From the NCBI RefSeq assembly GCF_036417845.1, contig NC_089982.1, forward strand, positions 62,571,684 to 62,635,683: a stretch of DNA of 64,000 bases, in the 5' to 3' direction. The stretch comes from Apteryx mantelli (taxonomy: Eukaryota > Chordata > Aves > Apterygiformes > Apterygidae). This document shows positions 52,063 through 63,803 of this stretch, one piece after another. A model generated the notes under the pieces. That model was given only the letters and a program-made list of their open reading frames with translations, was not told the origin of the DNA and ran no database searches. How positions within the stretch are numbered: the stretch's first letter is position 1; each line of letters begins with the position of its first letter. The translations under genes were made by a program, and so were the position numbers.

Positions 52063-52163
52063 GAAGGACGGGGGAAGGGGAGAGTTATAGTGCCAGGGTA
52101 GCTGGCAAAAGACGGCTCAAGTCAGGATGCCTCCAGCAGGTGAATGCAGCCAGGGAAGTGCGC

Positions 52164-55001
52164 ATGGGATGTGGCTATGGAGGACCCTCTTTTACCCCTC
52201 CTGGGAAACCTGCATGCTCGATCACCTCCCTGAAATGCCTGTACACCAGTGCACGCAGCTTGGGGAACAAACAGGAAGAACTAGAGATGTGTGTGCGGTC
52301 GCAGGGCCATGATCTCATTGCCATTACAGAGACATGGTGGGATAGCTCGCATGACTGGAGTGCTGTCATGGATGGCTACGTGCTTTTTAGGAAAGACAGG
52401 CCAGGAAAGCGAGGTGGTGGAGTTGCTCTTTATGTGAGAGAGCAACTGGAATGTATTGAGCTGTGCCTAGGGGTGGATGAAGAGCGAGTCGAGAGCTTAT
52501 GGGTAAGGATCAAAGGGCAGGCTAACAGAGGTGACACTGTTGTGGGTGTTTACTACAGGCCACCTGATCAGGATGAGGAAGTCAATGAGGCCTTCTACAG
52601 ACAGCTGGAAGTAGCCTCACGATCCCAGGCCCTGGTTCTCATGGGGGACTTCAACCACCCCGATATCTGCTGGAAAGACAACACAGCTAGGCACAAACAG
52701 TCCTGGAGGTTCCTGCAGAGCATTGGTGACAACTTCTTGACACAGGTGGTGGAGGAGCCAACAAGGAGAGGTGTGCTGCTGGACCTCGTACTAACAAACA
52801 AAGAAGGACTGGTGGAAGATGTGAAGGTCGGGGGCTGCCTTGGCTGCAGTGACCATGAGATGGTGGAGTTCAGGATCCTGCGAGGAGGCAGCAGGGCACC
52901 AAGTAGGATTGCAACCCTGGACTTCAGGAGAGCAAACTTTGGCCTCTTCAGGGACCTACTTGGAGGAATCCCATGGGTGAGGGCCCTAGAAGGAAGGAGT
53001 GTTCAAGAGAGCTGGTTAATATTCAAACATCACTTCCTCCAGGCTCAAGAGCGGTGCACCCCTATGAGTAAAAAGTCAAGCAAAGGAGGTAGGAGACCTG
53101 CATGGATGAGCAAGGAGCTCCTGGCAAAACTCAACCAGAAGAAGGAAGTCTACAGAAAGTGGAAAGGGGGACAGGCCACTTGGGAGGAATATAGGAACGT
53201 TGTCAGAGTATGCAGGGATGCGACGAGGAAGGCTAAGGCCCGTTTGGAATTAAATCTGGCAAGGCATGTCAAGGACAGCAAGAAGGGCTTCTTCAAATAC
53301 ATCAGCAGCAAGAGGAAGACTAGGGAAAATGTGGGCCCTTTGCTGAATGGGGTGGGTGCCCTGGTGACGAAGGATGCAGAGAAGGCAGAGTTACTGAATG
53401 CCTTCTTTGCTTCAGTCTTTACTGCTCAGGCCAGCCCTCAGGAACCCCAGACCCTGGAGGCAAGAGAGAAAGTCTGGAGAGAGGAAGACTTTCCCTTGGT
53501 GGAGGAGGAGTGGGTTAGAGATCATTTAAGCAAACTTGACACCCACCAATCCATGGGCCCTGATGGGATGCACCCACGAGTGCTGAGGGAGCTGGCGGAC
53601 ATTATTGCTAAGCCACTCTCCATCATCTTTGAAAGGTCATGGAGAACGGGAGAGGTGCCCGAGGACTGGAAGAAAGCCAATGTCACCCCAGTCTTCAAAA
53701 AGGGCAAGAAGGAGGACCCAGGGAACTACAGGCCAGTCAGCCTCACCTCCATCCCTGGAAAGGTGATGGAGCAGCTCATCCTGGAAGCCATCTCCACGCA
53801 TGTGGAGGACAAGAAGGTGATCAGGAGTAGTCAGCATGGCTTCACCAAGGGGAAATCATGCCTAACCAATCTGATAGCCTTCTATGATGGAATGACTGGC
53901 TGGGTAGATGAGGGGAGAGCAGTGGATGTTGTCTACCTAGACTTCAGCAAGGCTTTTGACACTGTCTCCCATAGCATCCTCATAGACAAGCTCAGGAAGT
54001 GTGGGTTAGATGAGTGGACAGTGAGGTGGATTGAGAACTGGCTGAATGGCAGAGCTCAGAGAGTTGTGATCAGTGGCACAGAGTCTAGTTGGAGGCCTGT
54101 AGCTAGCAGTGTCCCCCAGGGGTCAGTCCTGGGTCCAGTCTTGTTCAACTTCTTCATCAATGACCTGGATGAAGGGACAGAGTGCACCCTCAGCAAGTTT
54201 GCTGACGATACCAAACTGGGAGGAGTGGCTGATACGCCAGAGGGCTGTGCTGCCATTCAAAGAGACTTGGACAGGCTGGAGAGGTGGGCAGAGAGGAACC
54301 TCATGAAGTTCAACAAAGGCAAGTGCAGGGTCCTGCACCTGGGGAGGAATAACCCCATGCACCAGTACAGGTTGGGGGTTGACCTGCTGGAGAGCAGCTC
54401 TGTGGAGAAGGACCTGGGAGTGCTGGTGGACACCAAGTTAAGCATGAGGCAGCAATGTGCCCTTGTGGCCCAGAAGGCCAATGGTATCCTGGGGTGCATC
54501 AGGAAGAGTGTTGCCAGCAGGTGGAGGGAGGTGATTCTCCCCCTCTACTCAGCCCTGGTGAGGCCCCATCTGGAGTACTGCGTCCAGTTCTGGGCTCCCC
54601 AGTACAAGAGGGATGTGGCACTACTGGAGCAAGTCCAGCGAAGGGCCACAAAGATGATTAGGGGACTGGAGCATCTCTCTTATGAGGAAAGGCTGAGAGA
54701 GCTTGGCCTGTTTAGCTTGGAGAAGAGAAGGCTGAGAGGAGATCTTATCAATGTGTACAAGTATCTGAAGGGAGGGTGTCGAGAGGATGGGACCAGACTC
54801 TTTTCAGTGGTGCCGAGCGACAGGACGCGAGGCAATGGGCACAAACTGAAACACAGACACTTCCATCTGAACATGAGGAAAAACTTTTTCACTGTGAGGG
54901 TGACAGAGCACTGGAACAGGTTGCCCAGAGAGGTGGTGGAGTCTCCTTCTCTGGAGATATTCAAAATGCGCCTGGATGCAATCCTGTGCAATGTGCTCTA
55001 G
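52164..55001 (+). CDS. CR1 ORF2: endonuclease-reverse transcriptase
   Basis: This enzyme nicks target DNA and primes reverse transcription of the LINE RNA. Numbering is from the first in-frame ATG (52164); a GTG lies eight codons earlier at 52140, and the frame is open still further upstream. The 945-residue protein is uninterrupted, about the usual CR1 length. APE-type endonuclease, residues ~25-240: ITETWW (Glu56), GDFNHPD (Asp162), SDHEMVEF (Asp230, His231). Reverse transcriptase, ~510-760: [32 protein letters not shown] (Asp593), [10 protein letters not shown] and FADD (Asp681, Asp682). The C-terminal part has the CR1-typical [20 protein letters not shown]. All catalytic residues seen are intact, so it could be active. 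It starts 101 bases after the ORF1 stop and is expressed from the same RNA by reinitiation or frameshift. Confidence 0.95.
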   Translation: MGCGYGGPSFTPPGKPACSITSLKCLYTSARSLGNKQEELEMCVRSQGHDLIAITETWWDSSHDWSAVMDGYVLFRKDRPGKRGGGVALYVREQLECIELCLGVDEERVESLWVRIKGQANRGDTVVGVYYRPPDQDEEVNEAFYRQLEVASRSQALVLMGDFNHPDICWKDNTARHKQSWRFLQSIGDNFLTQVVEEPTRRGVLLDLVLTNKEGLVEDVKVGGCLGCSDHEMVEFRILRGGSRAPSRIATLDFRRANFGLFRDLLGGIPWVRALEGRSVQESWLIFKHHFLQAQERCTPMSKKSSKGGRRPAWMSKELLAKLNQKKEVYRKWKGGQATWEEYRNVVRVCRDATRKAKARLELNLARHVKDSKKGFFKYISSKRKTRENVGPLLNGVGALVTKDAEKAELLNAFFASVFTAQASPQEPQTLEAREKVWREEDFPLVEEEWVRDHLSKLDTHQSMGPDGMHPRVLRELADIIAKPLSIIFERSWRTGEVPEDWKKANVTPVFKKGKKEDPGNYRPVSLTSIPGKVMEQLILEAISTHVEDKKVIRSSQHGFTKGKSCLTNLIAFYDGMTGWVDEGRAVDVVYLDFSKAFDTVSHSILIDKLRKCGLDEWTVRWIENWLNGRAQRVVISGTESSWRPVASSVPQGSVLGPVLFNFFINDLDEGTECTLSKFADDTKLGGVADTPEGCAAIQRDLDRLERWAERNLMKFNKGKCRVLHLGRNNPMHQYRLGVDLLESSSVEKDLGVLVDTKLSMRQQCALVAQKANGILGCIRKSVASRWREVILPLYSALVRPHLEYCVQFWAPQYKRDVALLEQVQRRATKMIRGLEHLSYEERLRELGLFSLEKRRLRGDLINVYKYLKGGCREDGTRLFSVVPSDRTRGNGHKLKHRHFHLNMRKNFFTVRVTEHWNRLPREVVESPSLEIFKMRLDAILCNVL

Positions 55002-55080
55002 GTGACCCTGCTTGAGCAGGGGTGTTGGGCTAGATGATCTCCAGAGGTCCCTTCCAACCTCAGCGATTCTGTGATTCTGT
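55002..55080 (+). other. CR1 3' UTR with stem-loop and octamer tail
   Basis: A 79-base 3' UTR. CCCTGC (55006-55011) pairs with GCAGGG (55016-55021) over a TTGA loop. The conserved GATGATCTCCAGAGGTCCC and CTTCCAACCTCAG motifs follow, then two GATTCTGT octamers ending at 55080. CR1 reverse transcriptase is thought to recognise this tail, in place of poly(A), to start target-primed synthesis. Confidence 0.9.
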
Positions 55081-56463
55081 TGGTTGTATGCCTGGTTGCA
55101 ATATATATAAGCTCTGGAGAAGAGGAGCAGTTGGCTGTTAGCTCTGCCTTCAGTCTAAGGGACTGTAGCTCTATCATCTCAGCTGCCTTCCCCATTATCC
55201 CTGATGTCAAAGCACCTGGGGGGCTGCAGAGCCTCCCCTGTTTGGGTGTCTGGCTTTGGCCTCAGTGACAGACCTGTTTGAATGCTGCGGGCTCAGAAGA
55301 ACAATGTTTTTTCTATTTAACTTTCTTACATAGTGTGTGTGGGAGGGAGGCTGTACCATCTTTGAGACTACTGCTTTCAGTGTTATGACATGTTTACACT
55401 GAAGTACTATCCATTGTACATCAGTTAAGAGGTGGAAGTAAGACCTGTGAATTGCATGCACAATGAAGATATTAGGAGATTACAGTGAAATGCTGCAAAT
55501 CACTTATTTCACAAATTCAAAATGAATATGATGTGCTGCTTGGGAAAAGTCCTTATAAATGAAGAAAGCTAAACGTGTGATACAGGAAATCCTTTTCAAA
55601 TTATGTGAATAATTAATATGTCGGAACTCTGACTTCAGTGGAGCTCAAGCTTGCATTGTGTTCATATTTGACACCATCTCTTTCTAAATTATCTGCATAG
55701 TATTATTGGTTAATTATTAGTATGAACATCTGTAAAAACAAACACCCCTAGGTTAGTTCATACTACTGATTAGCTTATAAATACAAGTACTTCTGTGGCA
55801 GTCTGAAGTGCTAGTTGGCATTATATCTGTTTTAACTTATCTGCAAATTTTGGATCCCTCCCTATCTCAGATAATTACACAGAGAGCAGTTTCACAGCTT
55901 GTTTGTGTGGATTACCAATTAAAATACATCAATAATACATTAATAATTGACCCTGGCATTATCAGAATAATAACGTACAACAGTTGCCGGTTGTTCTGTA
56001 GTCAAATCAAGTGTCAGAGCACTGTATAATGCTGGAAAAATTTATGATGACAGCCTTCTGTGGAAAGGTGATTCTTAATCTCTGTAACCTGAAAATATAC
56101 TTGCCTGGAAATACATGCGCTGCAAACTCAAGATAGTTTTTGAAACACTCAAATCATTTAAATGTTCTAAAATAACTAAAAGGTTTTGACTAGAAAAATT
56201 CCAGTATGATGAGAAAACATGAAAGTTTGCTCTCAGTTCCTCAGTTTTAAGACTGAAAGGAAAGCTAAACCAACTGCATGAACAAGTCACCTTTTGAAAT
56301 GAGGCATTTGGATGCGAAGTGTTGTTAGAAAGCCACAGCAAACTGTCAGATCCCCAAGGAATACATCCATGGTACTGAAGAGGAAGGATAAGTATGTCAA
56401 TAATTCTCAATTTGGATGAGAGGGAAAGATAGGTTTTGAGAAGTGTTAATAGTCAAATAACTT

Positions 56464-56487
56464 AAAAAAAAAAAAAAAAAAAAAAAA
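56464..56487. repeat. A24 homopolymer
   Basis: Twenty-four A followed by CCACACACCCCACC. No retroposon body is recognisable to the left, so it is treated as simple sequence. Confidence 0.9.
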
Positions 56488-57056
56488 CCACACACCCCAC
56501 CTACTGGCAATTGAAGAGTTTACTGAATTGCAATATCTGCAATACCTAAACTATCTAAGCACTTTCAGAGGTCCAGCCCTTTTTGCCAGTGTTGTAATGG
56601 CTATGTAAAGGTATAACATGGGAACACCCTGGTTGCTGCCGCTTGATAGGTTTATAGATCACAAAGGCTAAACATAAAGAAAGCGCTCCCATATGCCTGT
56701 TGAAAATGCTTTGTTATTGCTTCCAGAGTTTGTATAGTATTTAACTGCTCCACAAGGATATGGAATAACCTTCCCCTAGGTGAGCCCTCCTGCCTTCTCT
56801 GGCAGCTGACCTTGCCAAAATGAAGTGTGAGTTAATACCAGAAGGAAAATCCCACAGGTATGACTGAAGAGGATGGTAAATCTGACTAACATTTTTAGAA
56901 GAGCCTGAAGACTATCTGAAGAACTACAGATGAAAAATAGGAGCAGTCACCTTTCAGCTTCAGGGGTGCTGTGTTCTAGCTAGTTAAAGAGCCAGAGCAA
57001 ACTGGAGTCCTTCTGAGAAATTTAGGTCCTGACATCCAAAACTGATCCTGACTCTT

Positions 57057-57069
57057 CCCCCCCCCCCCC
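57057..57069. repeat. C13 homopolymer
   Basis: Thirteen C following ACTCTT, then AAACC. One of six long C runs on this strand. Confidence 0.9.
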
Positions 57070-58790
57070 AAACCTAAACCTGGAGATGTCTAGATTTAAT
57101 GGAAACTTTGCTCTTAAATCTCCTGTTCTTCAAATGTGTAGAATGGCATCTTTATACTTGTCCAGAGCTTCTTGCATTTTGATGGGGCTGCACAATTCAG
57201 TGTTTATAGCCAAGCCAGTTAGGCAGTGGCAGGCAGGCAGGTGTTGCAGCAGGTTGTTCTGCTGTTGAATGATACATTTCTTGTAAATGGTGAAGTAGCG
57301 CTTGCAGCAGAGACAGACCCCTGATCCTACTATGTCCTAACTTGTGATCACTAGAGGGGATTGCACTCCCTCTCGATCTTTGGCTGGTTTTAGGAATCCT
57401 TGCACTCTTTCCCGCACAGTGCAATGCTGTCATCAGAAGATAGCAGTACCCCAGAGCAATCTAAACAGTAACAATCTTGGCTTTTTTGCAAAATGTCAGT
57501 TTCTTCCAAAACACAAGTATTTTAACTATCAAATGACTCCAACAACAGGCACTGCAAAGAGCCCCCTTTAGTGAAGACTTAGCCTCAGTCAGGCCTTGTT
57601 TATAAACTGGCCCTGCTCTGTTTTCTTTTATTCATTTTTATTTTTTTTTTCTTGCAGAAAGCTAGTCATGCCCTGAATCTCCCAAGGTTTCCCCTTCCCT
57701 TGACCCTGCCATGGAATAAAACCTGTCTCCTATATTACCTGATTCTTAAAACTTCAGTCCTAGGAAGGATTCAGCTGATCACAGGAAAATCTGGGATCTG
57801 GTCCTGTTAAGTCAGTCACCTCACAACAAGCTCCATGTGAGTCTTTAAGCATCAGTCAGCTGCTTGTATTTCTTTAATTAAAAAATGCATAATAATAACT
57901 GTTCCCTGTAATTTGTTGTCAGCAGGAATGTATTTGTTTCACTGAACTGTTGGGCTTTGTGCTCTTTTCTACTTATAACAGTGCAGTGATCTCATTCACA
58001 GTACTGCACTGTCTCCATCTGCAGCCTAATGATCCTCAACTTGCCCATGAGCCAGATTCTCTTAAAAAATCCCATCAGGATTACATGGCCTTTTTTTCCT
58101 TGACTTTCTGAGGATGTCCTGGACCTGGTCAGGAAAGAAAATCAATAGCTAAATGAATCATTCTGACAGTTTGTTGCCTGGCATCTCTTTTTGCAGGCTC
58201 CTTGTAGCTGCCTCATGCTGCTGAGAGTGTCATTAGGTCAGCAGCTTACACACGGCAGATACCTGCATTTTGATGGTGGAACAGTGGTCCAAAAAACATG
58301 GCTTCCATATCTCCATGAAAAATGGTATATCTTACTCAACTAAATGCTTGGGTGTACCTAAATGGACTATAAAGCTATGAAATGAAGCCTGATTCCCATC
58401 TCATATCTGTTTTGGTTTAGAATAATTATGTTAACTTCTGAGTTCTGTCTGTGAAAACAAGATTAGAATAGGGTATTGAATATGTTCATTTTTCATGGAG
58501 GCCTCTGAAAAGTGGTCCAATGTTTGCAAAAAACTGCAATGCATTCCTTCATACTGACTGTGCCCACAGGTAGTACCAAATTAGTAGCTGCTATGAGATA
58601 ATGATTTCTGAGTGTGAACAAGTTCTTTGTATGCATTGTGACACTCTATTCAAATGCCAGTTTTAAGAGTGAAGGAAAACATTCAGAAGCTGTTTCTGTG
58701 AAGAAAGGTGATGTGCAGTGCTGTTGGTTTTCAGTCATGTTGTTACACTTTTTTCCATCCCCAAATTTTTGTGATACATGAGAACAGCTC

Positions 58791-58820
58791 CTGCTGAGAC
58801 TTTAAATAAGGTCTCAGCAG
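58791..58820. repeat. Hairpin with 10-bp perfect stem
   Basis: CTGCTGAGAC (58791-58800) and its exact inverse GTCTCAGCAG (58811-58820) flank TTTAAATAAG. In RNA one U-G and two U-A pairs extend the stem to 13 pairs around an AAAU loop. Confidence 0.85.
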
Positions 58821-58928
58821 CTCTTCTGAGCTAAAAGCCTTAAGTACTGAGCTAATAGTACTTACTTTTATTCAGGATCAAACTAAAATTTAGATAAAAC
58901 CATTTTTATGAAGTCAGCCTGTGATTTT

Positions 58929-58946
58929 AAAACAAACAAACAAAAA
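58929..58946. repeat. (AAAC)n short microsatellite
   Basis: About three AAAC units ending in A6. Confidence 0.75.
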
Positions 58947-61900
58947 AGCATGAAATCCTTTCTTTGGAGCTCACTGTTTGCTTTGTGTATTCTTATTCTT
59001 CCCAATGGGCTGCCCATCTGGGAGGGAGAAATGTGTGCTCTTGGGGCAGCCCCTTCTGTACCTCTGCTGTGAGCCAGTAGGACGACTGAGTTAATTGACA
59101 CTGTAATTATTCTTGCTAAGATTAAACAGGAAAGTACTTTTTAATTAGTTCTAATTAAGAAATTTGTAGAGAAGTGATTGTGAAATCTTCCAGAAACAAT
59201 GGACTTATTGCAATTAAAATCCAATGGTTAAGAAGTACAAGAACAATTTCTATTTTAAAAAGGGTTCTAAGTTGTCACTTGAGTAACACTTCCGACTTGC
59301 TTCTCTGAAGCACTGCAGTGACAGCAGGCTCTGAATTCACCACTGCAAAGAAATCTGTTCTGAATTGCTATACCAGGTTTGCTGGTTGTGGGAGTAGGCT
59401 GTGTGCATTTACAATGCAAATGAGAAAGGACTTCTTCTACACTGCTATTAGTAGATATATGTAGCTTTCACACTGAAAGACTGAAAAAAAATGACTATTA
59501 ACTGTAGTTGATGATCTATCTTATCTCACTGATCAGCTCATGACTTATTAAAATATTTTATTCCTGTATAAAATTAAAAACACAGTTAAATACACTAACT
59601 TTTCTTGAAAGGTCATTTATTTGTTTGTTCTAATCTTTTCAGAATGTCCATTGGTCTGATTTTTTAAAAAGCATCTATGTATTCAGCTGGAGACTTTCAT
59701 TTGACTGTCTCTTTTATTATTTCTTACTATGTAATGGCTGTTTGGGTAGTTAAACAACGCCTGTTTTTAATAACTAAACAGTGCAAAAATAAATTATTTT
59801 TTACAGGACTGACTTGAAATGCACATTGTGTATCTCTCTGATCCCAACAGATGTGGGGAATTGTCTCTGCTTTGAGACCTTTCAGTTTCAGTATCAGTAC
59901 CTAGATGGGAGTAAGGGCTATAGCAGTTTGTATCTAATTAATGGATCAGTTTTGAGATGGAATACATGTCATGACAGAAGTATGTCTTTTAGAGGGATTT
60001 ATATATTGTCAGAGTAGTGGCCGCACAAAAGAGGTGAGAAATGTTGCATCATTCACAGAGGGCATGAAGATGGAGCATGGATTTTGTGAGAATCTGACAG
60101 AAGAACTCTGGCAAAATGAAAACAAGGGGCACACTCTTAGCTAAAACTTCTCTTTAGATCTTCTGCATCCTCTCAACTAAATATTGGGGTTGAAGAAATG
60201 CAACTTATTTAAGATTCAACCAAAAATAGGTCTTGGAAAGAATTTGAATGAGAGTATGTGGGAGGGGGATGGCATATTGGAGTGAGAAGGTTTTTTCTTT
60301 GCAGAGTGGGCAGCATGGAGGAAGTGTGAAAAAGTAGCAGGAGGAGGAGATAAACAGGCATTTCTGACTAAGTTGTTGTGACAAGAGGCAAGGTCCAAGG
60401 GATAATTTAAGATGGTAAGCCTTTAAGACCACATCTGATCTAATATGGTAATGTGGAGGAAAATACTGTAGAAGCTTGAAGAAAGAAGGAACATGGTTTG
60501 ATCAAAGACGAATTGAACAGTTGCTTTTCTAGAGTTACCAGAAAGCAGTATTATGAGTAATGAGATATGATGCTTAGAGTATGAGTGAGTGCTAACGGCC
60601 ATTGGGCAAGGAGAAAGACTTGGATATCCATTATGTTGGTGAAAGGGCTTAGTGAGTGAGATACGAGGTAAAGAGCAAGGCTCTCTAGCAGTGCCAAGAT
60701 GAATAATGGGGAAAAATGGAGGGTTTGCCAAAAGGAAAGGAAAATGCAGAAGAAGGGATGTGAGGGTTCCATTTTGATGATCAATGGATCACGAGATCAG
60801 TTTTGGCCATGCTAGGTTTTAGCTGGCTATCATTTATTTGAGATGTGCTAGCTGACAAAGGAGAGAGACTGATGAACTAGTAGGTGTGAGAGCATCAAAA
60901 ATATAAGGAGTAAAGCAGATGGGAGCATATGCCAAGCAAGAATGTGACAGGTGAGAAACAGCAGACTTGAGAGCTCTTAGTATAGAGCTGTAGCAAAAGG
61001 TGTATCTCAAATATTTTGCTTCCCAGCAGTCATTGTGACATACATTTAATGTTTCAGTTCAGACTGTTCTTTCCTTGCCTTTCCTTATGTAGTATTGTGA
61101 ATCCCCTCATTCTCATGTACTGGAGAGGCAAATATATATTGTGTTGTATTAGGGTTAATACTGTATTTTTATGCAGTTTAATTGTAATTCAAAGCTAAAT
61201 TCCTACTGCGGTTGAAATGTTAAAGACTGAAAACTATACTTCTGTATACAATAAAATATGGAGGTAATGTCAAGATTGCAGACCTCATGGGCTCAGATTG
61301 CTGTAAGGTGATGGCAAATCCTCCTCTGACTTCTCAAGCCTTTGCAAGGCCAGGACTTTCTTTATGTAGAGAAGCATATATTATCACTTTTGGTCCAGCA
61401 GAATTGCACAGAGGTCCTGTTTAGAGGTCTAGTTCTTACTAAGTCACTAGAACTGTGCTGTCCTGGCTTCTCATGGGTGGGATGTGTACAGGCTGTTGGT
61501 GGTCCCCACTTCACACTTGCTGGTATTTAACCATGGATTGCCCTCTCTCAGGGGAGCAGCTCAAGCTAGGGGCAAGAAAATGTGCCACTGATGTCTGGAC
61601 CTCCCCCTTCAGCACCTGAAGGATGCCATCTACGTGAAAAGTGCTTTGTGTCAGAAATGTCAACTGAGTGATTTTTCCCTTGGGATCTTAAACATTCAGA
61701 AGTACATCTAAAGCCCTGTGCGGAGGATGATATAAAGCTGTTAAATAACAAAGCTTTTTACGATATCAGTGGTTACGTGGTATCTGCTTAAAGCAGATCT
61801 TGGCTCTGACTAGCTTCAAGATCAATAAAAATTTGTTTTCTGGAGGAAAAAATGCTATGCTATAGGTTAAGATGGAACATCCTGAATGCATTGCAGCTGA

Positions 61901-61990
61901 GGCAATTTGTAATTTAGATACCTTTGTTATTGTTTCCTTTTTATCACATTTAATTGTGTTTTATAATTCAGGTCTTACATGTGTGTGTTT

Positions 61991-62001
61991 CCCCCCCCCC
62001 C
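61991..62001. repeat. C11 homopolymer after GT repeat
   Basis: TGTGTGTTT is followed by eleven C, then ATTCTC. Confidence 0.85.
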
Positions 62002-63171
62002 ATTCTCTTTTGTTTTTAAAGATCTTTAGTTAAGAACAGCCTACTGTTCTCTTTTCTTAAAGCCATTACCTTCTTTAAATTGAACAAACAGCTGTATATC
62101 TGATTCCATTTCTTGACAAATTCAAAATTGCATCAGGTTTATTTATGGTTTAAATGAAAAGTGGCTGAAAGCAGTCAAACCTGGCAAACACTTATCTCCC
62201 TTTTCTGGGAACACAACAATATCCTATCAAAGCTTTTTAGCAGACCTTAAGAGGTACCTCTTATAAGATTGTCCTTTAATATTCTCGTAAGGAAGCATTT
62301 TGAAATAGTGTTAGGAAACCATTTAATGTTATTAGACTATTTCGTTTGGACTTTTGTGTGTCTAAGTTTTCAGAGTGAACTTAAATTGCCAAGAGGGTTG
62401 TGTGGCTGTGCAAAGAGTTGGGGCTACCGTTTGTGTGCTGCCCTGACTGATGGCCCTGTACCATGAGGGCCCTGGGAGTCAGCTGAGGGGCAGGAAAGGG
62501 TTGCCGCTGCCACGTGTCCCGTGGACCTGTGAATGCTGGCCAAAACACTCCTCACAGCCCCTAAATTCCTGGACACTGTGCTGGTACTCTGAATCTGCCA
62601 TGTGCTTTTATAATCCTCTGAAACCTATGCAAATTGAACCTCCCAAATACCAGCTTTGTGCACATACTTCACTCACATTTACCCTTTCTTATCTGTAACC
62701 ATTTCTGTGATGGAAAAGAAACCTGAAATATCTATTCTGCCCCAGTCTTGCAAGAAGATGCTTTGTCAAATGGCACCTGAGAGTGGTGTCTGACAGGGAC
62801 ACATCAGCTTTAAATTAGATAGAGATCATTGGCATGCTTCAGAAAAGCCAGTCAACAGATGGTAAATTAAAACAACTTCTGTCCCCTAACAAGCTGGGAT
62901 GGCTTTGAATCACTGACCTGGAGGTTAAAAAATATATATATATTTGTCAATTATTCAGTCTGAATTTGCATTTCATAATAGCACAGCTTGCATTTCTGGG
63001 CAGAACCTGTATTAGCTCCGTAGTGACCAACACACAAAACAGCTTCTAAAGTTTGCCTAGGCTGTGATCAGAATAAGCTAATTAGTGGCAATGTTTCTTG
63101 TGCATCTTAATTTTTCTGAACTTTCTTTTTATGCTTGTTCCTATGTTCTAAGCATTCAGCTTAAGTCAAAA

Positions 63172-63194
63172 TGTGTGTGTGTGTGTGGGGGGGG
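63172..63194. repeat. (GT)n G8 simple repeat
   Basis: A short GT run (63172-63186) ends in eight G, then T-rich sequence with TTTTTTGTTG repeats. Confidence 0.85.
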
Positions 63195-63279
63195 TTGTGT
63201 TTTTTTGTTGTTTTTTGGTTCTTTTCCTTCCCCTTCAGACAATAGAGGCAGATAACACTTTTGTGGAGATTCAAAATAC

Positions 63280-63323
63280 CTAAATTTCTAGAATCAGACT
63301 CTAGACTCTAAATTTCTAGAATC
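63280..63323. repeat. 16-bp direct repeat
   Basis: CTAAATTTCTAGAATC occurs at 63280-63295 and again at 63308-63323, separated by 12 bases that contain two ACTCTA words. Confidence 0.9.
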
Positions 63324-63784
63324 CCTCTATCTGCTTTTCGGAGATCTTATGCCTCACTTGAACTTGTTTTCTGCATGTTTACTGGTTACCATAACTAATG
63401 GACTGTTTAACTCTCTAATAACACCACTGTGAGTTAAATGTTTTTCATTAAGTGCTTGTTTAAAGCAAAGGATTGGGAAGGTAGGTGTATGTTTTCCACT
63501 CTTGATTGTATGCTATTGTTGCATTGTAGAAACATACTAAGAAATCTGAGAAATAAGATCTGAGAAGAGTATTAAATAAACTGTGGGATACAACATCTGG
63601 GTGCTGCAGGATAGCTAGGAACAGGAGACAAATGCATTTTTCATCACACATACTGTGTGTTTCACTTTCTTCTCTTTGAGACTTGATCCTATACAACACT
63701 GGTGCAGAAATGTGTGGTTAAAGGCCAGAAGCTGTCAATCAGTTCTAATTAATGTTGCTAGATAGCTACTGACTTGCACCAAAA

Positions 63785-63803
63785 GTGTGTGTGTGTGTAT
63801 ATA
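63785..63803. repeat. (GT)7 followed by TATATA
   Basis: A GT microsatellite running into ATATATG, then ATACACA: a compound dinucleotide repeat. Confidence 0.8.

Larger units (their letters stand above)
50817..55080 (+). mobile_element. Full-length CR1 non-LTR retrotransposon
   Basis: About 4.26 kb in order: promoter-like 5' region, ORF1, ORF2, 3' UTR and the CR1 terminal octamer repeat (GATTCTGTGATTCTGT at 55065-55080). CR1 is the main LINE of birds and other sauropsids. It lacks poly(A) and inserts by target-primed reverse transcription, and most genomic copies are severely 5'-truncated. This copy keeps both reading frames, with one stop in ORF1 and none in ORF2. It is therefore a young insertion, or one from a recently active subfamily. 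The 3' end is exact. The 5' end is placed by the onset of GC-rich, CpG-bearing sequence and could lie anywhere from 50817 to about 50890. No target-site duplication is obvious, as is usual for CR1. Confidence 0.95.

Noticed and set aside
52127..52312. Short ATG-initiated frame overlapping the start of CR1 ORF2
   Set aside because: It lies out of frame with both CR1 ORFs and has no conserved motif; a shadow of ORF2.
56464..56487. Poly(A) of 24 as a SINE or processed pseudogene tail
   Set aside because: No SINE body, tRNA-like promoter boxes or gene-like sequence to its left, and no target-site duplication seen.
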